Assembly (NCBI RefSeq): GCF_008086045.1
Contig: NZ_VSEY01000005.1
Coordinates: forward strand, 248,001-312,000
Length of the DNA stretch: 64,000 nucleotides
Source of the DNA: Nonomuraea sp. PA05
Lineage (GTDB): Bacteria > Actinomycetota > Actinomycetes > Streptosporangiales > Streptosporangiaceae
Direction: 5' to 3'
Shown here: positions 59,470 through 64,000 of the stretch, piece after piece
How positions within the stretch are numbered: position 1 is the first letter of the stretch
Layout of the letters: every line of letters starts with the position of its first letter
Notes under the pieces: generated by a model
What the model was told of the DNA's origin: nothing
Seen by the model: the letters and a program-made list of their open reading frames with translations, nothing else
Databases searched by the model: none
Translations under genes and position numbers: made by a program

Positions 59470-60267
59470 CTAGTGCCTCGCCGCGACGGTGAGCACGGCC
59501 GACCAGTGGCGGGTGAGCCTTCCGTCGGGGCGGGCGGCGAGCAGGCGGCGGATCTCGCCGTAGAGGTGCCCGGTCTTGGCCGGGTCCATGGCGATGTGGC
59601 CGGAGAACGTGTCGAGCAGCGCGATGTACTCGTCGGCCGTGTAGCGCGCCGCCCACACGTACAGGTTCGTCGAGACCACCGTGAAGTGGCCGGACGCCTC
59701 GATCTCGGCGGCCATGGGATCGGGCTGCTCCTCCGGCGGGGGTGGCGGCCACGGGCCGTCGTGCCCCTCCCCCAGCTCCTCGTACACCGGCTGGATCTCG
59801 AAGAAGAACGGGTCCACGTCCGCCGGGAAGGCGTGGTCGGCGTTCCAGACGGCCAGGTGGCCGCCGTCGGCGAGCAGGCCGGCCGCCTTCGCGTACTTGA
59901 CGTCCGCGTCCACCCACTTCCACGCCGTGGCGGCGTAGACGAGGTCGAAGCGGACGCCCGCCGGGGGCTCCCACTCCTCGAACGAGGACGTGATCACCGA
60001 GACGCCGGGGAAGGCGGCGAGGTGCTCGCGCGCCTTGGCCGCCAGCGCGCCGCCCAGCTCGATCGCGGTGATGCCGAACCCCATCCGGGCCAGCGGCAGG
60101 GTGGCCTTGCCCGGGCCGCAGCCGACCTCCAGCAGGTGCGCGGGCGGGGTGATCGCCGTGGTCGCGCGGAGGTCGGCGTACAGCTCGGGCGGGTAGTCGG
60201 GACGGGCGCTCTGGTAGGTGTCGGCGGCACGGTCGAAGGTGGCTCGCGGCGGAAGACCTCGGGGCAT
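59470..60267 (-). CDS. Class I SAM-dependent methyltransferase
   Basis: 265 residues. FDRAADTYQSARPDYPPELY is the usual start of this family, followed by LLEVGCGPGKATLPLARMG (SAM glycine motif), ITAIELGGALAAKARE and LVYAATAWKWVD. The fold is the Rossmann type; the methyl acceptor is unknown. Residues 180-195 have a run of Pro and Glu (WPPPPPEEQPDP). It lies 26 bp behind the substrate-binding protein gene of the ABC importer, and the UTRA gene follows 30 bp on. The three may share a transcript but have no obvious common pathway. Confidence 0.88.
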   Translation of the reverse strand: MPRGLPPRATFDRAADTYQSARPDYPPELYADLRATTAITPPAHLLEVGCGPGKATLPLARMGFGITAIELGGALAAKAREHLAAFPGVSVITSSFEEWEPPAGVRFDLVYAATAWKWVDADVKYAKAAGLLADGGHLAVWNADHAFPADVDPFFFEIQPVYEELGEGHDGPWPPPPPEEQPDPMAAEIEASGHFTVVSTNLYVWAARYTADEYIALLDTFSGHIAMDPAKTGHLYGEIRRLLAARPDGRLTRHWSAVLTVAARH

Positions 60268-60293
60268 GAGCCGATTGTGGCAGTGCGGCGGGT

Positions 60294-61583
60294 CTACAGC
60301 TTGGAGAAGCAGGGCCCGTCGAAGGTGTAGGCCTGCGCCGTCGGCCCGGTGAAGAAGTCCTTGACGATGGCGACGCCCGTCGTGGCCTTCTCGTCCACCT
60401 TGTTGATCAGCGTCTGCCTGAAGACCGCTCCCGGCTCCGCGTAGTTCCCGGCCTCCGCGGGCAGCATGCCCTCGTAGTCCACGGTCTTCAGCGTCTTGAC
60501 CGCCGCCAGCAGCCCGGCCCTGCTCACGTTCCCGCCGGCCACCATCGCGTCCAGCGCCGCCTTCATCGGGTACGCCCACGCCCACCCCGAGGTGTACCCG
60601 TCGTTCGGGGTGACGCCGGGCAGCGCGTCGCGCATCGCCTTGTGGCCGGGCGTGTCGGCATCCCACGGCTTGCCGGGGGCCGACTGCTCGTACAGCGCCT
60701 TCAGCGCGGGCGCGGCCGGCGACTGGAGGAGGGCCGGGTTCCAGGTCGGGCCGGTGCCGATGAAGCGGCCCTTGTAGCCGGCCGCGGCCGACTGGCCGAC
60801 GATCGTGGCGGCGTCCGCGGGGCCGGTGGTGAGGATCACCAGGTCGGGCTTGTTCTTGGTGATCTCGGTGATGGCCCGGCCCTGCTCGGTGGCGCCGGTC
60901 GGGGTCTCGACGTTGGCGAAGGTCAGGCCGCTGCGCTCGGCGGCGGCCTTGGCGCCGGCGGCGGCGTCCGCACCGTAGTCGCCGGCCAGGTGGACGGCCA
61001 TGACGGACTTCACCTTGTACGTGTCCACCGCGTAGTCGACGGAGTTCATCGCCTCGACGCAGTAGTTGGACCCGGTCTCGATGATGACGTCCTCGAACTC
61101 CCAGGCCGAGGTCCACGACGCGGGGGCGGAGACGATGTTGTTGGCCTTGAGGTCGCCGATGATGGCGGCGGTGGTGGGCGAGCCGAGGGTCTGGGCCAGG
61201 CCGAGCACCTGGTCCTTGATCTCGTTGTAGACCTGCCGGTGCACCTCGGGGTTGTACTTGTTGTCCTTGACGTACTTGGTGACGTCCACCTCGTACTTGC
61301 CGCCGATGCCGCCGGCCTTGTTGACGCGGGCCCAGAAGGCCTTCTGGGCGTCGGTGATGGGGACAGCGAGCGCGGCGAAGGGGCCGGAGGTGAGGTCGGA
61401 GATGGTGCCGAGGTAGATGCAGCCCTTGTTGCTGTCCACCGCGGACGGGCAGGGCTCGGTGGTGACACCCGGAGCCTGGGCGGCGACACCGCCTGTACTG
61501 CCTTGGTCGTCCCCCCGGAAGACGCCGCACGCGGACAGAAGGGCCGCTATGGCGACAAAGGTAAGGGCATAGCGACTCTTCAT
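60294..61583 (-). CDS. ABC transporter substrate-binding lipoprotein, branched-chain amino acid type
   Basis: 429 residues. MKSRYALTFVAIAALLSACG is a lipoprotein signal with lipobox LSAC. The body is a type I two-lobed binding protein of the Liv/amide group (IYLGTISDLTSGPFAALAVP, VMAVHLAGDYGADAAAGAKA, VILTTGPADAATIVGQSAAA). Such proteins deliver branched-chain amino acids, amides or small carboxylic acids to a LivHM permease; here the operon carries an acyl-CoA synthetase, so an organic acid is plausible. The ATG at 61583 has GGAGGG upstream. The permease genes precede it by 11 bp. Confidence 0.9.
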   Translation of the reverse strand: MKSRYALTFVAIAALLSACGVFRGDDQGSTGGVAAQAPGVTTEPCPSAVDSNKGCIYLGTISDLTSGPFAALAVPITDAQKAFWARVNKAGGIGGKYEVDVTKYVKDNKYNPEVHRQVYNEIKDQVLGLAQTLGSPTTAAIIGDLKANNIVSAPASWTSAWEFEDVIIETGSNYCVEAMNSVDYAVDTYKVKSVMAVHLAGDYGADAAAGAKAAAERSGLTFANVETPTGATEQGRAITEITKNKPDLVILTTGPADAATIVGQSAAAGYKGRFIGTGPTWNPALLQSPAAPALKALYEQSAPGKPWDADTPGHKAMRDALPGVTPNDGYTSGWAWAYPMKAALDAMVAGGNVSRAGLLAAVKTLKTVDYEGMLPAEAGNYAEPGAVFRQTLINKVDEKATTGVAIVKDFFTGPTAQAYTFDGPCFSKL

Positions 61584-61594
61584 GAGTAACCCTC

Positions 61595-62764
61595 CTAGTA
61601 GGAGAAAGGCCAGGACTTCCAGTAGTTACGGACCCGGATCCACAGGCCGAACAGGCCCCGTGGCTCGAAGATGAGGAACAGCACGATGAGCAGCCCGTAC
61701 AGAACGGTCTCCACCTGGAACACGTTCGGCGTCTGCGTGGTGTCCCCGCTGATGAGCGGCACCAGCGCGGGCAGCGACCTGGTCACCGGCTGCAGCAGCG
61801 AGATGAACAGCGCCCCGGCGATCGCCCCCGACACCGTCGCCACCCCGCCGATCAGCACCATGGCGATGAACTGCACCGACAGCAGCAGGTTGAACGACGA
61901 CGGCTCGACGTACCCGGAGATCGTGAACAGCAGCCCGCCCGCGCACCCCGCGTAGAAGGAGGAGATGCCGAAGGCGAGCACCTTGTAGCGGGTCAGCGGC
62001 ACCCCGATGACGGCGGCGGCGATGTCCCTGTCGCGGATGGCGGCGAAGGCGCGGCCGACGCGGGAGCGGGCCAGGTTGCGGGCGGCGACCGCGAAGACGA
62101 CGAGCAGCGTCAGCATGAGCGTGTAGAGGAGCTGCTCCTTGGTGCCGAGCGGCCCGTCCTGGTCCAGCCGCACGCCGAAGAGCTGCGGGATCGCGGCCTC
62201 CCTGCCGACGCCGGGGCCGCCGGTCAGCTCCTGCCACTCCTTGAAGATGTGCTCGCCCAGGAAGACCAGCCCGAGCGTGACGACGGCCAGGTAGAGGCCG
62301 CGCAGCCGGGAGGCGAGCGGCGCGATCAGCACCCCGGCCGCGGCGGCGACCAGGCCGGCGGCGGGCAGCCAGATCCACAGCTCGGCGACGCCGTAGCCGA
62401 TGTTCTCGCCGTCCACGGGGCCGGAGACGGCGGCGGCCGTGTACGCGCCGATCGCGACGAAGAACGCGTGCCCGAGCGAGACCTGCCCGGCGTACCCGGT
62501 GACGATGTTCAGCCCGATCGCCCCGATGGCCAGCACGTACGCCCCCGCCAGCACCTCCAGCGACCGGTCCTGCAGCAGCACCGCCAGCGCGAACGCGAGC
62601 AGCACCAGCAGCCCTGTCGAGACCTTCTTGGCGGGCGTGTCGAGCAGCGCCATGTCCTGGGCGTAGGAGGTGTAGAGCAGCGGCCTGCCGCGCACCCGCC
62701 GCGACCGAGACCGTCCGGTCGGTATGTCGGGGGGCGCCCCCGCCGTGGTTCGCGTCCCGGTCAT
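61595..62764 (-). CDS. Branched-chain-type ABC permease (LivM family)
   Basis: 389 residues with about nine membrane helices and a short cytoplasmic N-terminus. Typical LivM features are NIVTGYAGQVSLGHAFFVAI, RLRGLYLAVVTLGLVFLGEH and AFAAIRDRDIAAAVIGVPLT, the coupling loop that contacts the ATPase. Its ATG overlaps the stop of the LivH-type gene by four bases, so the pair is translationally coupled. The ATP-binding subunits are not in the window and probably lie to the right of the acyl-CoA synthetase. The cargo is inferred only from neighbours. Confidence 0.9.
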   Translation of the reverse strand: MTGTRTTAGAPPDIPTGRSRSRRVRGRPLLYTSYAQDMALLDTPAKKVSTGLLVLLAFALAVLLQDRSLEVLAGAYVLAIGAIGLNIVTGYAGQVSLGHAFFVAIGAYTAAAVSGPVDGENIGYGVAELWIWLPAAGLVAAAAGVLIAPLASRLRGLYLAVVTLGLVFLGEHIFKEWQELTGGPGVGREAAIPQLFGVRLDQDGPLGTKEQLLYTLMLTLLVVFAVAARNLARSRVGRAFAAIRDRDIAAAVIGVPLTRYKVLAFGISSFYAGCAGGLLFTISGYVEPSSFNLLLSVQFIAMVLIGGVATVSGAIAGALFISLLQPVTRSLPALVPLISGDTTQTPNVFQVETVLYGLLIVLFLIFEPRGLFGLWIRVRNYWKSWPFSY

Positions 62765-63648
62765 ACCCGCTCGACCTCCCGCGTCCCGAACAGCCCGTAC
62801 GGCCGCACCATCAGCACGATCAGCATGACGACGTACGGCGACACGACCGCGAAGTTCTGCCCCAGCCAGGGCGCGAACTCCCCCTGGTACGACTGGAACA
62901 GCGACTCCACCACGCCCACGATCAGCCCGCCCACCACGGCCCCGCCCAGCGAGTCGAGCCCGCCCACGATGATCGCCGGCAGCGCCTTCAACGCGACCAC
63001 CCAGGTCATCTGCTCGATCCCCTGCCCGGTGCCGACGAACATCCCGGCGATCGCCGCCAGGAACCCGGCCAGCCCCCACGACAGCGCGAACACCGCCCCC
63101 ACGGAGACCCCCTGGGCCAGCGCGATCTCCTGGTCGAAGGCCGCCGCCCGCATGGCCAGCCCGTAGCGCGTGTAGCGGAAGAACGCGAACAGCAGCGCCA
63201 CCAGCACGGCGGTGACCAGCATCATGGCCAGCCAGCGCGACTGCACGACCAGCGGCCCGAGCGAGACCTGGGTGAACCCCCACGGGTCGCCCACCTGCCG
63301 CACGTCCCGGCCGATGAAGCCGTTCACGATCACCCGCAGCACCACGTCGATGCCGAGCGTGATGATCGCCACGACGAAGACGGGGCGGCCCACCATCGGC
63401 CTGATCGACACCCGCTCGACCACCAGCGCCACCGCCGCGATGAGCAGCGCGGCCAGCAGCACGGCCCCGTAGAAGCCGGTCAGGGCGGCCAGGTAGCTGA
63501 CCGCGACCCCGCCGGCCAGCATGAGGGCGGGCTGGGCGAAGCTGATCACCCGTGTCGCCTTGTAGATGATCACGAAGCCGAGTGCGAGCAGCGCGTACAC
63601 CGAGCCGGTCCCCAGGCCCCTGATCACCGACTCCAGCAGCCCCTTCAC
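62761..63648 (-). CDS. Branched-chain-type ABC permease (LivH family)
   Basis: 295 residues, about eight membrane helices. VYALLALGFVIIYKATRVIS is the classic LivH start, followed by AMRAAAFDQEIALAQGVSVG (coupling loop) and LPAIIVGGLDSLGGAVVGGL. The GTG start at 63648 overlaps the stop of the acyl-CoA synthetase gene by four bases (GTGA), so it is translated with it, and its own stop overlaps the LivM start. Such tight coupling indicates that synthetase and importer work together. Confidence 0.92.
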   Translation of the reverse strand: MKGLLESVIRGLGTGSVYALLALGFVIIYKATRVISFAQPALMLAGGVAVSYLAALTGFYGAVLLAALLIAAVALVVERVSIRPMVGRPVFVVAIITLGIDVVLRVIVNGFIGRDVRQVGDPWGFTQVSLGPLVVQSRWLAMMLVTAVLVALLFAFFRYTRYGLAMRAAAFDQEIALAQGVSVGAVFALSWGLAGFLAAIAGMFVGTGQGIEQMTWVVALKALPAIIVGGLDSLGGAVVGGLIVGVVESLFQSYQGEFAPWLGQNFAVVSPYVVMLIVLMVRPYGLFGTREVERV

Positions 63649-64000
63649 CGGGCGTACATCCCTTCGACCAGGTCCTCGAAGAGCTTGGCGATGGCCGAGC
63701 GCTTGACCTTCTGGGTGGCGGTCAGCTCGCCGTCCTCGTGGTCGAGCTCCTTGGGCAGGAACGCGAAGCGCTTGACCTGCTCCACGTACGCGAACCGCTC
63801 GTTCACGCCGTTCACGATCTCCTGGACCAGCTCCCGCACCTCCGGCTTGTCGGAAAGATCCCGATAGGTGGTGTACGGCAGGCCGCGCCGCCGCGCCCAC
63901 TCCCCCACCGTGTCCAGCTCGATCCCGATCAACGCCACCAGGTAGGGCCGCTGGTCCCCGATGACCACGGCCTCCTTCAGGTAGGGGGACGCCTTCAGCG
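63645..64000 (-). CDS. AMP-dependent acyl-CoA synthetase, C-terminal part
   Basis: The frame enters from the right edge and only the last 118 residues are seen: LKASPYLKEAVVIGDQRPYL, ALIGIELDTVGEW and FAFLPKELDHEDGELTATQK followed by VKRSAIAKLF. This is the C-terminal domain of long-chain fatty acid-CoA ligase-type enzymes, with the A10-like lysine in TATQKVKR (usually LTPTLKxKR). The enzyme activates a carboxylic acid to a CoA thioester. It is translationally coupled to the LivH permease by a four-base overlap, which suggests that the importer's cargo is the acid that this enzyme activates. Confidence 0.88.
   Translation of the reverse strand, partial: LKASPYLKEAVVIGDQRPYLVALIGIELDTVGEWARRRGLPYTTYRDLSDKPEVRELVQEIVNGVNERFAYVEQVKRFAFLPKELDHEDGELTATQKVKRSAIAKLFEDLVEGMYAR

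Overview
The window comes from a chromosome of a high-GC actinomycete. Coding is dense, third positions are almost always G or C, and GTG and TTG starts are frequent. It carries a eukaryotic-type (type II) glutamine synthetase, an MsiK/UgpC-type sugar-import ATPase, a DUF1876 protein, a LytR-CpsA-Psr protein and a MoxR/SWIM/DUF5682/DUF5691/vWA cassette. Together these suggest a filamentous, spore-forming lineage such as Streptosporangiaceae (Nonomuraea-like). That placement is inferred from gene content. I saw no tRNA, rRNA, CRISPR array, insertion sequence or prophage.

Layout. 1-6.3 kb: the 5' end of an enoyl-CoA hydratase, an LCP-family cell-wall enzyme, a decayed ArsR fragment, an ankyrin protein, a small secreted peptide, then a leftward TetR / MFS / enolase-superfamily run. 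6.3-7.8 kb: a rightward MFS pump facing that TetR gene across a promoter with nested operators. 7.8-15.6 kb: a leftward five-gene cassette, SWIM zinc finger > DUF5691 > MoxR AAA+ ATPase > DUF5682 > vWA. 15.8-24.5 kb: cupin protein, broken HAD hydrolase, SDR with a divergent TetR and three operators, galU, aldehyde dehydrogenase, glnII, FAD oxidoreductase, TerC. 24.6-31 kb: a membrane FtsH-like ATPase/protease with its lipoprotein partner, a CMD-like protein, a PQQ-type sugar dehydrogenase and an SDR. 31-38.6 kb: msiK/ugpC with a divergent LacI regulator, an M29-like metalloprotein, a large ATP-binding LuxR regulator with an alpha/beta hydrolase.

38.6-47 kb: glutathione peroxidase, two paralogous secreted lytic transglycosylases separated by a strongly structured 336-bp spacer, TetR, a diiron ferritin-like protein, a large NACHT (STAND) NTPase, an orphan histidine kinase and a nucleoside deaminase. 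47-54 kb: a heterodimeric ABC exporter, two paralogous zinc-ribbon proteins, two DUF202 membrane proteins, a lipoprotein and an epoxide hydrolase. 54-58.3 kb: a class A beta-lactamase translationally coupled to a class A penicillin-binding protein, a small membrane protein and an EEP-family hydrolase. 58.2-64 kb: leftward DinB, a UTRA-only protein, a methyltransferase and a branched-chain-type ABC importer behind an acyl-CoA synthetase that leaves the window.

Most notable: the five-gene MoxR/vWA cassette, whose DUF5682 member shows motifs resembling TraB/TIKI/ChaN-type hydrolases; the NACHT protein whose C-terminus runs antisense into a histidine kinase; an enolase-superfamily protein lacking both catalytic lysines; and a recurring set of short tandem repeats with periods of 12, 27, 33 and 39 bp (all multiples of three) at gene borders and inside proline-rich linkers. 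Several convergent gene pairs overlap at their 3' ends by up to 129 bp.
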